A stretch of 64,000 nucleotides of DNA, taken from assembly GCA_964529305.1 (NCBI GenBank), contig CAZGUX010000202.1, positions 1 to 64,000 of the forward strand, given 5' to 3'. The position numbers and the translations under genes were made by a program. The stretch is from CAZGUX01 sp964529305. GTDB lineage: Bacteria > Acidobacteriota > Terriglobia > Bryobacterales > Bryobacteraceae. Shown here piece after piece: positions 41,862-50,412 of the stretch. The first letter of the stretch is position 1; every line of letters starts with the position of its first letter. The notes under the pieces were generated by a model. The model ran no database searches. It was not told the DNA's origin and saw nothing but the letters and a program-made list of their open reading frames with translations.

Positions 41862-43208
41862 ATGAATCGCAGGCAGTTCGTCGGCGGCGCGTACGCCGCT
41901 CTCACCACCGGGCGTGTCCTGAGGGCCGAACCGCTCGACCTCCGCCGCGGCGAACACAAAGGCGTGGGGCCGGTGGAGTGCCCGGACGGCAGTGTCCAGT
42001 TGAGGATCAACCGCAACGGCAGTGGCGAGTTCGGCGCCGAGGGCGAGTTTCTTTCCCAGGCGATCGCGATCGAAGGAAAGCCGCGCCTCCGATGGACGCC
42101 TCAATGGATCACACCGCAGCGCTATCAGAAGCACCCGGCCAACCCGGTCTACGGCCCGGCGCAATCCGGTGAGTGGGACAACTGGACCAACGGGGTCGGC
42201 ATCGTCCGTACCGCCGACGGCCGCCACTATCACATGTATTACGCGGATCAGAAGAACGGGATCGGGTTTGCCGTCGCCTCGATTGACCAGCCGACGGTCT
42301 GGAAGGAACATCCCAACAGTCCTGTCCTTCGGCCCAAGGGTGCGTCCCATTGGGAGGGTGACCGGCTCAACCAGCCTCGCATGGCCAAGGTGACCGACAC
42401 CCACTGGCGCATGTACTACACCGGCTGGGGAGGCGGTGTCTGGAGGATGGGGCTGGCGGAAAGCTTCGACGGCGGGTTGACCTGGCGCCGCCATTCCGAT
42501 GAACCGGTGTTGCCCTTGGGCGAGAAGGGGAGCCCGGACAGTGGGTCCGCCTGCGTGCCGATGGTTCTGCGCCACAACGGCAAATGGCACATGTGGTACA
42601 CCGCCACGGTGACTCGCGATCAGGGCATCCACCTGTGTTACGCCACCTCCCAGGACGGCGTGCGGTGGGAGAAATACAGCGGCAACCCGGTCCTGCCCAC
42701 ACTCCGCGATTCCAAGTACGAGACTTCGGTCGTGTCACGTCCGTGCGTCCGCATCGAAGACGGCGTGTTCAAGATCTGGTACTCCATGCGGGGGCCAACC
42801 TATCGCATCGGTTATGCGGAGTCCATCGACGGCATCCGCTGGGAGCGCAGTCCGATCAGGCCAATCCTCGATGTCTCGCCGCAAGGTTGGGATAGTGAGA
42901 TGGTTGAATACCCGGAGATCGACGTGGTCAACGGCGTCTATCGCATGTGGTATTGCGGCAATGGCTTCGGGACCGTCGGCTACACCGAGGGGATCCTCGA
43001 GACCAGTCTGCGCGTGCAGACTCGCACAGGGCCGTCCCGTGAGTCCGGCGCCCAATGGAGTGACTGGTCGGCGCCTTACGTCTCCGCCAGCGGCGAGGCG
43101 CTGCGGTCCGCATCCAATTCGTACGTCCAGGTCAGGGTGTTGTTCCGCTCGTCGAATCCGCGATTGAGCCCTTCATTGCGAGCGATCGAGCTGTTGCGGA
43201 GTGCCTGA
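41862..43208 (+). CDS. Exported five-bladed beta-propeller, GH43/GH130-like
   Basis: 448 residues; MNRRQFVGGAYAALTTGRVLRA is a Tat-like leader. The blades carry the glycosidase-propeller pattern: HYHMYYADQKNGIGFA, HWRMYYTGWGGGVWRMG, KWHMWYTATVTRDQGIHLCYATSQDG, FKIWYSMRGPTYRIGYAESIDG (short blocks, quoted separately). The last about 70 residues look like a small extra domain. Relatives include GH43/GH32/GH130-like proteins; no catalytic residue can be fixed by eye, so hydrolase, phosphorylase or binding roles remain open. It follows a TonB-dependent receptor gene by nine bases, as in carbohydrate-uptake loci. Confidence 0.65.
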   Translation: MNRRQFVGGAYAALTTGRVLRAEPLDLRRGEHKGVGPVECPDGSVQLRINRNGSGEFGAEGEFLSQAIAIEGKPRLRWTPQWITPQRYQKHPANPVYGPAQSGEWDNWTNGVGIVRTADGRHYHMYYADQKNGIGFAVASIDQPTVWKEHPNSPVLRPKGASHWEGDRLNQPRMAKVTDTHWRMYYTGWGGGVWRMGLAESFDGGLTWRRHSDEPVLPLGEKGSPDSGSACVPMVLRHNGKWHMWYTATVTRDQGIHLCYATSQDGVRWEKYSGNPVLPTLRDSKYETSVVSRPCVRIEDGVFKIWYSMRGPTYRIGYAESIDGIRWERSPIRPILDVSPQGWDSEMVEYPEIDVVNGVYRMWYCGNGFGTVGYTEGILETSLRVQTRTGPSRESGAQWSDWSAPYVSASGEALRSASNSYVQVRVLFRSSNPRLSPSLRAIELLRSA

Positions 43209-43278
43209 GCGAAAATCGAGGAAACGCGAAACAAGTCTCGCGTCATCATGTTGAAACGATCGGCTTTTACGATGTTGA

Positions 43279-43307
43279 TTGACACAACGCGAACGTTCCC
43301 ATAACAT
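43279..43307 (+). promoter_or_regulatory. Strong sigma-70-type promoter of the third receptor gene
   Basis: A perfect TTGACA at 43279-43284 and TAACAT at 43302-43307 are separated by 17 bases, inside the 200-base gap between the propeller gene and the receptor gene at 43409. It gives a leader of about 95 bases, so the third receptor probably has its own transcript. Confidence 0.55.
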
Positions 43308-43408
43308 CACTACCGCCCGACGAAGGCCAGTTGTGCCGTACTGTGCCGCATTTCGCCTCCGGTAGAGCGGGGGACTTGTCTATTTCAAACGTATCCAGGA
43401 AGGCACTC

Positions 43409-46400
43409 ATGAACCCACGTTGCACCTCAATTTACGCCCGCTATGGAGCCGCACTCATCCCACTCGTTGTGTTCTTCCTGACACAGGGTGCAGTGGGCCA
43501 GGTGAATCCGGTCGGTTCTCTGGACGGCGACGTCCGGGATGCGACGGGGGCGTTGCTCACCGGCACTCAGGTCACCCTGACAAACACGGGAACGAATCAG
43601 AAGAAGGCGAGCACGACCAACGACCAAGGAGTCTACTATTTCAATCTCGTCCTCCCGGGGGAGTACCGCCTGGAGGTGGAGCGCGCCGGATTCCGCCGCT
43701 TCTCCCGCACCGTGACGGTGGAGGCCGGTAGGAAGCTGACCGTGAACATCGCCATGGTGGTGGGTGACGTCCAGGATCGCGTCGAAGTGGTGGCGGACGC
43801 GCCCATGCTGGAAACCAGCACAGCCTCGACCAGCACTACCGTGAACCGCCGATTCATCGCCGAATTGCCGATGTCGGGCCGAAACGTCATGCAGCTCTCG
43901 ATCCTCACCGCGGGCGTGGTCCAGATGACCAACCCCCTGGACAACTACGGATTGGACAATCGCAGCGCGGTCGCCTATTTCTCGTCCAACGGCGCCAGCT
44001 ACCGCATGAACAACTTCCTGATGGACGGCGTGCCCAACCAGCACTACGACACCATCTCGTACATGCCCCCAGCCGACCAGGTGCAGGAGTTCAATATCCA
44101 GACCAACTCCTTCGACGCCGAGTACGGCCATGGAGGCGGCGCCTACATCAACGTCACCACCCGCTCCGGCACCAACCAGCTTCACGGAAGCCTGTACGAA
44201 TATCTCCGCAATGACGCGTTGAATGCGACCAATTTCTTCAACAAGTGGTCCGGGCTTGCCAGGCCGTCGCTGCGCTATAACCAGTTCGGCGGCGCCGCCG
44301 GCGGACGCGTGATCAAGGATAAGCTGTTCTGGTTCTTCAACTACGAGGGTGTGCGGAACCAGACTCCCAACACCGTGATCACCACGGTCCCGACCGAACT
44401 GCAGCGTCAGGGAGACTTTTCCAAGACCTTCGATGCGTCCGGGAGGCAGATCGGCGTGTACGATCCCTTTAGCACGCGGCCGAATCCCAACCAGGCCGGC
44501 CGGTTTCTGCGGACTCAGTTCCCCGGCAACGTGATTCCCGCGTCGGCAATCAACACGGCCGCGAAGAATATCATCGCGGCCTACGTGCCGGCGCCGAACC
44601 TTCCCGGGAACGCGAATTCCGGAACGAACAACTATGTGAAGTCCCTGACCAATCGGATCCCGATGGACAACTTCACGGTGCGGGTGGATTACAGCCTCGG
44701 GTCGCGCCACCGGATTTTCGGCCGCGAATCGCGCACGAACACGCCGAACCTCTCGCCCAACGTGATCGACGTCGGCACCGCGTTCACGGTCCTGACCCAG
44801 CATTCGGTCGGCATCGGCGACACCATTGTGCTTACCCCGGCGACGACGCTGGTACTGAGCGCCGGGCTGACCCGCTACGATCTCGTCTCCACCAAACAGG
44901 AAGTGGATCTGGCCGGGCTGGGATTCGCCAGAAGCTGGGTGCAATCCCTGCAGCAGAACAAGCTGGCGCAAATGACCAATCCCGACATGGTGACGGTCGG
45001 CGCCTCAGGCGGCAGCCGGTTCGACAAGGGGAATCAGTATTCCTTCCTTGCCAACATGAGCCACTTCCGTGGGCGGCAGAACATGAAGTGGGGATTCCAG
45101 ACGCAGATCCGCCAGAACAATTCCCTCGGGTCCAACGCGCCGTCGGGCGCGTTCGCGTTCACCCGCGCTTTCACTCAGGGCCCCGACCCCAACACCACCG
45201 GATCGGCGGTAGGCAACGGCATCGCGTCCTTCCTGATTGGCACTCCAGCGAGCGGCAACGCGACGATCTTCCCGACCAACTCGGCGCAGACGCCCTACTA
45301 CGGCTTCTACTTCCAGGATGACATTCGCGTATCGAGCCGGATGACCGTGAATCTCGGCCTTCGCTACGATCTCAAACGGCCCGCCACGGAGCGCTTCAAC
45401 AACATGAGCCGCTGGGATTTCGCGGCGACCAATCCGATCGATGCCGCGGCGCGGGCGGCCTACGCGAAGAATCCGATTCCCGAACTTCCCGTGGATCAGT
45501 TCAAGGTGATCGGAGGCCTGAACTTCGCCTCGCCGGGCGACCGCCGCGCCGCCAAGACCGACACCAACGACTGGGGTCCGCGCATCGGGCTGACGTTCCG
45601 CCTCACCCAGAGGACGGTTCTGCGCGCCGGCTTTGGCCTTTTCTACGACTACTGGTCGGTGGGAGACTTCGGCCAGGACGGCTTCTCCTCGTCGACCCCG
45701 ATGGTAACGAGCCTGGATGGCGTCACGCCGCTGAACCTACTGAACAATCCGTTCCCGGATGGGTTGGTTCAGCCCCCCGGGAGTTCCCGGGGACTCACCA
45801 CCCTGCTCGGCACCAGCATGCAGGTGTTCCCGGATCGGGACCGCAACCCGTACAACGAGAAGTGGCAGTTTGGCATCCAGCGGGAATTGATGAAGGATCT
45901 CTCCCTGGAAATCAACTACGTGGGCGAGACGGCGCAAAGCCTGTACCTTGGCAACCGGACAAGCGGCAGCAACGGGGAGATGACACGGCAGTTGAAGGTG
46001 CTGCCGGCACAGTACCTCGCGCTGGGCTCCCGCTTGCAGGCGACGGTTCCCAATCCGTTCGCCGGCCTGATTCCATCCAGCGTAGCTCTGGGCCGTCCTA
46101 CGATCTCTGTGCAGAATCTCCTCTCCACCTGGTCGCAGATGGGCGATCTCACGGTTCGCCGCTCAACCGGGGGCCGGACCTACTACCACGCCCTGCAGAC
46201 CACCGCGACCAAGCGCTTCTCACACGGCTTGCAATTCCTCGGCACCTACACCTTTTCACGACAGATCGAGCGGGTCCAGTTCCTGAACGACAGCGACCCC
46301 GGGCCGTCGAAGTCCATCGGATTCATGTGGGCGCCCCATCGCCTCACGCTCAGCGGCGTCTACGAACTGCCCTTCGGCGCCGGAAAGCCTTTTCTGAAGC

Positions 46401-46840
46401 AGGCAGGCATCGTCGACAAACTGGTGGGCGGCTGGCAGTTGTCGGTGATTCAGACTTTCCAGAGCAGCCCGGCGTTGCTGCTGCCGGACGTGCTCTATAC
46501 CGGTGGGGATCCGCGTCTGCCGCCGGACCAGCGGTCCGTGACCAAGTGGTTCAACACGGCCGCGTTCGCCCCACTGCCGTCCTTCACTCTGCGAAACGTA
46601 TCGACACGCCTGGCGCGCCTGCGCGGAGATGCCATCGTCAACTACGACCTCTCGCTCTCCAAGTCCGTCAGGCTTACCGAGCGGTTGCGCCTGCAATTGC
46701 GCGGAGAGGCGTTCAACGCATTGAACCGGCTTCAGCACGGCGCTCCGAATCTGACTCCGTCCAGCGGGGCTTACGGCCGGATTACCAATCAGGCGAACGC
46801 GCCGCGCTCGATCCAACTGGGGGCGCGCCTGGAGTTCTAG
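43409..46840 (+). CDS. Oar-like TonB-dependent outer-membrane receptor, third copy
   Basis: 1143 residues from ATG 43409, chosen because AGGAAGG lies just upstream; the open frame extends to 43331. Signal peptide about 1-30 (ALIPLVVFFLTQGAVGQ). Carboxypeptidase-regulatory-like domain at about 32-115 (GSLDGDVRDATGALLTGTQV), hallmark LPMSGRNVMQLSILTAGVV, plug with FLMDGVPNQHYD and INVTTRSGTNQLHGSLYEYLRND, and a barrel ending GARLEF. It probably imports a large substrate with TonB. It shares only domain layout with the other two receptors in the window, so they are old paralogues rather than a recent tandem duplication. Confidence 0.85.
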   Translation: MNPRCTSIYARYGAALIPLVVFFLTQGAVGQVNPVGSLDGDVRDATGALLTGTQVTLTNTGTNQKKASTTNDQGVYYFNLVLPGEYRLEVERAGFRRFSRTVTVEAGRKLTVNIAMVVGDVQDRVEVVADAPMLETSTASTSTTVNRRFIAELPMSGRNVMQLSILTAGVVQMTNPLDNYGLDNRSAVAYFSSNGASYRMNNFLMDGVPNQHYDTISYMPPADQVQEFNIQTNSFDAEYGHGGGAYINVTTRSGTNQLHGSLYEYLRNDALNATNFFNKWSGLARPSLRYNQFGGAAGGRVIKDKLFWFFNYEGVRNQTPNTVITTVPTELQRQGDFSKTFDASGRQIGVYDPFSTRPNPNQAGRFLRTQFPGNVIPASAINTAAKNIIAAYVPAPNLPGNANSGTNNYVKSLTNRIPMDNFTVRVDYSLGSRHRIFGRESRTNTPNLSPNVIDVGTAFTVLTQHSVGIGDTIVLTPATTLVLSAGLTRYDLVSTKQEVDLAGLGFARSWVQSLQQNKLAQMTNPDMVTVGASGGSRFDKGNQYSFLANMSHFRGRQNMKWGFQTQIRQNNSLGSNAPSGAFAFTRAFTQGPDPNTTGSAVGNGIASFLIGTPASGNATIFPTNSAQTPYYGFYFQDDIRVSSRMTVNLGLRYDLKRPATERFNNMSRWDFAATNPIDAAARAAYAKNPIPELPVDQFKVIGGLNFASPGDRRAAKTDTNDWGPRIGLTFRLTQRTVLRAGFGLFYDYWSVGDFGQDGFSSSTPMVTSLDGVTPLNLLNNPFPDGLVQPPGSSRGLTTLLGTSMQVFPDRDRNPYNEKWQFGIQRELMKDLSLEINYVGETAQSLYLGNRTSGSNGEMTRQLKVLPAQYLALGSRLQATVPNPFAGLIPSSVALGRPTISVQNLLSTWSQMGDLTVRRSTGGRTYYHALQTTATKRFSHGLQFLGTYTFSRQIERVQFLNDSDPGPSKSIGFMWAPHRLTLSGVYELPFGAGKPFLKQAGIVDKLVGGWQLSVIQTFQSSPALLLPDVLYTGGDPRLPPDQRSVTKWFNTAAFAPLPSFTLRNVSTRLARLRGDAIVNYDLSLSKSVRLTERLRLQLRGEAFNALNRLQHGAPNLTPSSGAYGRITNQANAPRSIQLGARLEF

Positions 46841-46873
46841 ATGTGACCTAGAGCGGGCCGACGCCGGCACTCT

Positions 46874-47746
46874 CTAGTTGCCGCGGCAGTCGTAACGGTC
46901 GTCGACCATCCATCGAGTGCCGTTCAGGTACGTCTTGGATCCGTCCGTGGTCAGGCTAATGGTCTCACTGCCTAGTAGCAGGTAGACCTGCCCGCCCTTC
47001 GAAACCAGACTCCACCGGCCGGCGGTCGACTGGGGATTGGCGCCCGTGGCCGATGCGCCCGGAACGTTGATCGCCGCGTCAAACTGCCCGTTCAACGAGT
47101 ACCTGCCATCCGCGCACAATCCGATGACTTTGTGTTCGCTGTAGCCGGAATAGTTGCCTCCGGTCGAGCTGTTGTAGCGGCTGAAGTAGTGCAGTTGCCG
47201 GTTGCGCAGCCTTTGATTCCAGGCCGCGACTGCCGGGTCTGTGGAAACCGGCACGCCGGACGCTGCCGGTGTCATGCCGAATCTTACCGTCTTTGCGATC
47301 GCTGCCACAAACGCCACGTGCCCCTCGGAGAATTGCGCCACGGGCGATCCAGCCATGATATAGGCGCCCTTTCCTGGCCCCAGCATCGCAATGGCGTACG
47401 CCCGGACCGCGCTTCCCTGAATCGTGCCCTGCATCGGAATCCCCAGCGAAGCCGGACTCAAGGTCTGTACCGGACCCGACGGGAGCAGTTGCACGTCTTT
47501 GCCGGCAAGGAAACCCTCGCTTGCCGTTTTGCGGAGGCTCGCCATGCTGGTTTCCTCGAGAGGCATCACCAGGGTCATGCCAGGCAGCGTCGCGCTGCCT
47601 ACGGCGAACCAAAGCGGTTCGCGTTCTGCTCGCGCCCCCGGCGGTACCTGGAATGAAAAGCCGAATTGGGGGTCGCTCACTAAGTTTGCCGTCTGGGCCG
47701 CGAGCGCCGCGGGGGCGAGTAGAAGGAATCCGATCTGGTGGAGCAT
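46874..47746 (-). CDS. Secreted protein of unknown function
   Basis: 290 residues from ATG 47746; the longer open frame upstream covers another gene in antisense and is ignored. Signal peptide MLHQIGFLLLAPAALAAQ. The first about 160 residues (FGFSFQVPPGARAEREPLWF, SMASLRKTASEGFLAG) resemble a stress-type extracytoplasmic domain of no firm family. The C-terminal part (SRYNSSTGGNYSGYSEHKVIGLCADGRYS, quoted loosely; GRWSLVSKGGQVYLLL) looks like a small beta-barrel found in other acidobacterial secreted proteins. No catalytic motif. It converges on the third receptor gene. Confidence 0.6.
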   Translation of the reverse strand: MLHQIGFLLLAPAALAAQTANLVSDPQFGFSFQVPPGARAEREPLWFAVGSATLPGMTLVMPLEETSMASLRKTASEGFLAGKDVQLLPSGPVQTLSPASLGIPMQGTIQGSAVRAYAIAMLGPGKGAYIMAGSPVAQFSEGHVAFVAAIAKTVRFGMTPAASGVPVSTDPAVAAWNQRLRNRQLHYFSRYNSSTGGNYSGYSEHKVIGLCADGRYSLNGQFDAAINVPGASATGANPQSTAGRWSLVSKGGQVYLLLGSETISLTTDGSKTYLNGTRWMVDDRYDCRGN

Positions 47747-47853
47747 CGCACGTGTTCTCCAGTCCCAGTAGCGGAATTCGCAGTCGGAACAGATCACGGT
47801 CTGCCGGATTCTCCCCCCACGCCGTTCCCGGACAGTCGTGGCGCCCGGCTCCC

Positions 47854-48201
47854 CTACACGGCTTTGGGATAGCGCTGCGTGGCGAAGCCCACGATGGCGC
47901 CGAGGAGGCTTCCCGGCAGCATGATCTCGAAGTAGTAATGCTGTCCGCCGGGGTCCGGCATCGCCGCGACCAGATAGCTCAGCGTCAGGCCCACCGTCAG
48001 TCCGACGCCGATTCCAAGAGGCAGGGACTTGACTTTGCGCGCCACGGCGCCGGTGATGACTCCGGTCAGGACCCCCTTCATCGTCGAGCCCAAAACAATC
48101 CCGGCGAGTTGGTCTCTCACCGCAGGGGTGAACCACGCCGTCAACCCGTCAAATACGCCCAGCACCCCTCCGAGCACCAGGCCGAGTACCGCTTTGTTCA
48201 T
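47854..48201 (-). CDS. Small glycine-rich membrane protein of unknown function
   Basis: 115 residues from ATG 48201, five bases after a GAGGAG ribosome site. Three to four hydrophobic segments rich in Gly and Val: AVLGLVLGGVLGVFDGLTAWF, GIVLGSTMKGVLTGVITGAVA (each a separate block), IGVGLTVGLTLSYLVAA and LPGSLLGAIVGFA. No family assigned; it resembles small multi-pass proteins of Acidobacteria and Bacteroidetes. Stand-alone gene. Confidence 0.6.
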   Translation of the reverse strand: MNKAVLGLVLGGVLGVFDGLTAWFTPAVRDQLAGIVLGSTMKGVLTGVITGAVARKVKSLPLGIGVGLTVGLTLSYLVAAMPDPGGQHYYFEIMLPGSLLGAIVGFATQRYPKAV

Positions 48202-48252
48202 TGACACTCCTCTTTCAGGCAGCGATCGGGCCGTGACCCAACGGGCTCGCAG

Positions 48253-48281
48253 GGCGGGCTCAAGCCCGCCGCGGCCTGAAG
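48253..48281. repeat. Hairpin repeat, inverted copy of the 298-317 element
   Basis: GGCGGGCT at 48253-48260 and AGCCCGCC at 48263-48270 form a perfect stem with a 2-base loop. Bases 48262-48281 are the exact reverse complement of 298-317 inside the terminase remnant. Located between two small genes. Confidence 0.7.
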
Positions 48282-48345
48282 AGCCGTCCCACAGAGAGCA
48301 GTTCCGTGCCGGCTCGATTCTCTTTAAGCTGATTCACGGGACTGG

Positions 48346-48855
48346 TCAGACCCGCCGCCGGAAACCTAACTCGTCTTTCCAGGCTTCGAGCGTATTGTAG
48401 ACGATGGGGCAGTAGACGGCGCGGTCCACCATCTGCCACATCCGGCTGACGAGCGAACCCTCCGAACCGGTCAGGTGAGGGAAGTTCTCACAGGTTCGGG
48501 GCCGGGCCTCGTAGACGGTGCACGTCGTGCCGTCCAGGAAGATGCAGCCGGCCTCGGTGCGCCGGAGGATCAACCCTTCCTCCTCCGATTGCTGTGTATA
48601 GTCGCGGAGGAAGTCAGGTTCCCGCAGGCGAAGGTGCCGGGCGAGTTTGTCGACGTCCCGGGGTTGCAGGGTCACCGTGGCCTTCTTGCAGCAGTTCGCG
48701 CACACCGTGCAGTCGATCTCTTCTTCCACGGCCTGTGCCATTCGCTTGAGCTGTTTCTCATGGACGACCTGTTGCTTCAGGCGCATGCGAAAGCGCAAGT
48801 TCTCGTCGCGTTTCTTTTCGCCGAGGCGGGCGATCTGGACCAGGTCGGTCAGCAT
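48346..48855 (-). CDS. YkgJ-family cysteine-cluster protein
   Basis: 169 residues from ATG 48855. Cysteines fall as CTVCANCC near residue 50, then GCIFLDGTTCTVYEARPRTCENFP around 105-125, and a late Cys in VYCPIVYN, the CxxCxxCC...C...C pattern of the YkgJ/UPF0153 family, thought to bind Zn or Fe-S. The N-terminal 45 residues are charged and helical. Molecular role is unknown. Single gene, divergent from the toxin-antitoxin pair. Confidence 0.8.
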   Translation of the reverse strand: MLTDLVQIARLGEKKRDENLRFRMRLKQQVVHEKQLKRMAQAVEEEIDCTVCANCCKKATVTLQPRDVDKLARHLRLREPDFLRDYTQQSEEEGLILRRTEAGCIFLDGTTCTVYEARPRTCENFPHLTGSEGSLVSRMWQMVDRAVYCPIVYNTLEAWKDELGFRRRV

Positions 48856-48978
48856 GGTACTTCCCAATTGTAAGGCTGGTGTGGCGCCGGGCGATGTTGT
48901 TTGTCGCCCGGCGCGCGGTCAAACCTGGCTCTTGCAGGCAGCCGCCATCCATGACCGGATCGACCCGAACCAATGACT

Positions 48979-49006
48979 CTCACTGTATCGAAAATGATAC
49001 AGTGAG
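48979..49006. promoter_or_regulatory. Palindromic operator of the toxin-antitoxin operon
   Basis: CTCACTGTATC at 48979-48989 and GATACAGTGAG at 48996-49006 are perfect 11-bp arms with a 6-base spacer, ending three bases before the toxin ATG at 49010. The site would cover the promoter and translation start, typical of autorepression by the antitoxin. The very short or absent leader suggests a leaderless mRNA. Confidence 0.65.
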
Positions 49007-49009
49007 TGG

Positions 49010-49360
49010 ATGAAGCCCCTGAAGCGTCTTCCCGCGGTCTTCTACCGCACGGACAGGGGGCGGGAACCGGTGCGGGAATGGCTCAAGGGTCTCGATCCCG
49101 AAGACCGCAAAGCCATCGGAGAGGACATTAAGGACGTGGAGTTCTCCTGGCCGATTGGGATGCCTCTCGTGAGGAGCATGGGCAACGGGCTTTGGGAAGT
49201 GCGCAGCAGTTTGCCGCTGGGAAGAATCGCCCGTGTGCTGTTCTGCGTGGATGAAGAGAGCATGATCCTTTTGCATGGGTTCATCAAGAAGTCGCAGAAA
49301 ACGCCCAAGGTGGAAGTCGATCTCGCGCTCAAGCGGATGAAAGGAGGAGTAGGAGCGTGA
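49010..49360 (+). CDS. higB: RelE/HigB-type toxin (phage Gp49-like)
   Basis: 116 residues. FYRTDRGREPVREWLKGLDPEDRKAIGEDI is the start of the Gp49-like/HigB fold (shown as a joined block), with GLWEVRSSLPLGRIARVLFCV in the core and ILLHGFIKKSQKTPKVEVDLAL at the C-terminus. Such toxins are ribosome-dependent mRNA endonucleases in known cases. The toxin gene precedes the antitoxin, the order usual for HigBA, with a 4-base overlap. No ribosome site is visible before the ATG, and a palindrome lies three bases upstream. Confidence 0.85.
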   Translation: MKPLKRLPAVFYRTDRGREPVREWLKGLDPEDRKAIGEDIKDVEFSWPIGMPLVRSMGNGLWEVRSSLPLGRIARVLFCVDEESMILLHGFIKKSQKTPKVEVDLALKRMKGGVGA

Positions 49361-49638
49361 AGCGGAAGAACAAGGGGTCATCCTTCGATAGCTGGCTCCG
49401 AGCGGAAGGATTGTACGAGGAAGCGACTTCCGCGGCCATCAAGCGCGTCCTTTCACGCCAGCTTGAAGCGGCGATGAAGGAAAAGAACGTTTCCCGCACC
49501 GAGATGGCGCGCCAAATGCGAACCAGCCGCGCGGCTCTCAATCGACTCCTTGATCCGGAAAACGGTGCTGTGACACTGTCAACGTTGCGCAAAGCCGCGT
49601 TAGTCCTTGGGCGGGAGATTCGCGTGGAACTGGTCTGA
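49357..49638 (+). CDS. higA: HigA-type antitoxin, XRE helix-turn-helix
   Basis: 93 residues. The HTH lies at about 41-70: EKNVSRTEMARQMRTSRAAL then NRLLDPENGAVTLSTLRKAA, as in HigA/XRE antitoxins. The N-terminal 35 residues probably wrap the toxin. It overlaps the toxin gene by four bases. Its 3' end overlaps the convergent pseudouridine synthase gene by 39 bases (49600-49638), so the two transcripts are antisense at their ends. Confidence 0.85.
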   Translation: MKRKNKGSSFDSWLRAEGLYEEATSAAIKRVLSRQLEAAMKEKNVSRTEMARQMRTSRAALNRLLDPENGAVTLSTLRKAALVLGREIRVELV

Positions 49639-50412
49639 ACCATCCGCCGGAGACCGGCTTCCACGCTGCAACCGGCGCAGCTCGTCCGCCGTCAGTGCCC
49701 GCCACTTCCCAATCGCCAGGTCGCCGATGCGAATCGGGCCGATCGCCGTGCGGACCAGTTTCAACACCTTGCTCCCGATCGCTTCGATCATCCGCCGGAC
49801 CTGACGATTGCGCCCTTCCGCGATCGTCAACTCGAGATGGGTGTACTTCTCCGAATCCCTCAGGCGTTCAACCCGCGCCGGGAGAGTCGGGCCGTCGCTC
49901 AACTCGACCCCCTGCCGCAGCCGATCCAGTTGCTCGTCGCTCAACCGCGTGGAGGCCTTCACCAGATACGTCTTCGGCACTTTGTGCGCGGGATCCGTCA
50001 GGCGGTCCCCAAACCCGGTGTCGTTGGTCAGGATCAGCAGGCCGCTGGTGTCGAGGTCCAGGCGTCCAGCGGGGAAGACCCACTCCTCCACGTCCGTCAG
50101 CAGATCATACACCGTCGGCCGTCCTTCGGGATCCTTGTACGTCGTCAGATAGCCCGTGGGCTTGTACAGCAGCAGGTAGCGCTTGGTCGCGGCCCGGATC
50201 GGCCGGCCATCCAGCGAGACGCGGTCGCGGCCGGCATCCACCCAGTGATCCGGCGTTTGGATCGTCCGGCCGTTCACCGCCACCCTGCCGGCGCCGATCC
50301 ACTGCCGCGCCTCGGTACGCGACCCCAGGCCCGCTCGTGACAGAACGCGATCGAGAGTTTTGAGTTCCTTGGCCGCAGGCGGGGCTTCGCGGCGACGCCT
50401 GCGCTCACGCAT
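49600..50412 (-). CDS. RsuA/RluB-type pseudouridine synthase
   Basis: 270 residues. An S4 RNA-binding domain at about 18-65 (LDRVLSRAGLGSRTEARQWI) precedes the catalytic domain with GRLDLDTSGLLILTND, where the Asp of RLD attacks the uridine. KPTGYLTTY and EGRNRQVRRMIEAIG are also conserved. The family modifies a specific uridine in 16S (RsuA) or 23S (RluB/RluE/RluF) rRNA; the length and motifs favour RluB. It overlaps the upstream acyl ligase fusion gene by 8 bases and the HigA gene at its 3' end. Confidence 0.85.
   Translation of the reverse strand: MRERRRRREAPPAAKELKTLDRVLSRAGLGSRTEARQWIGAGRVAVNGRTIQTPDHWVDAGRDRVSLDGRPIRAATKRYLLLYKPTGYLTTYKDPEGRPTVYDLLTDVEEWVFPAGRLDLDTSGLLILTNDTGFGDRLTDPAHKVPKTYLVKASTRLSDEQLDRLRQGVELSDGPTLPARVERLRDSEKYTHLELTIAEGRNRQVRRMIEAIGSKVLKLVRTAIGPIRIGDLAIGKWRALTADELRRLQRGSRSPADGSDQFHANLPPKD

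Noticed and set aside
41181..42632. 483-codon minus-strand frame across a receptor and propeller gene
   Set aside because: It crosses two real genes on the other strand and has low-complexity composition.
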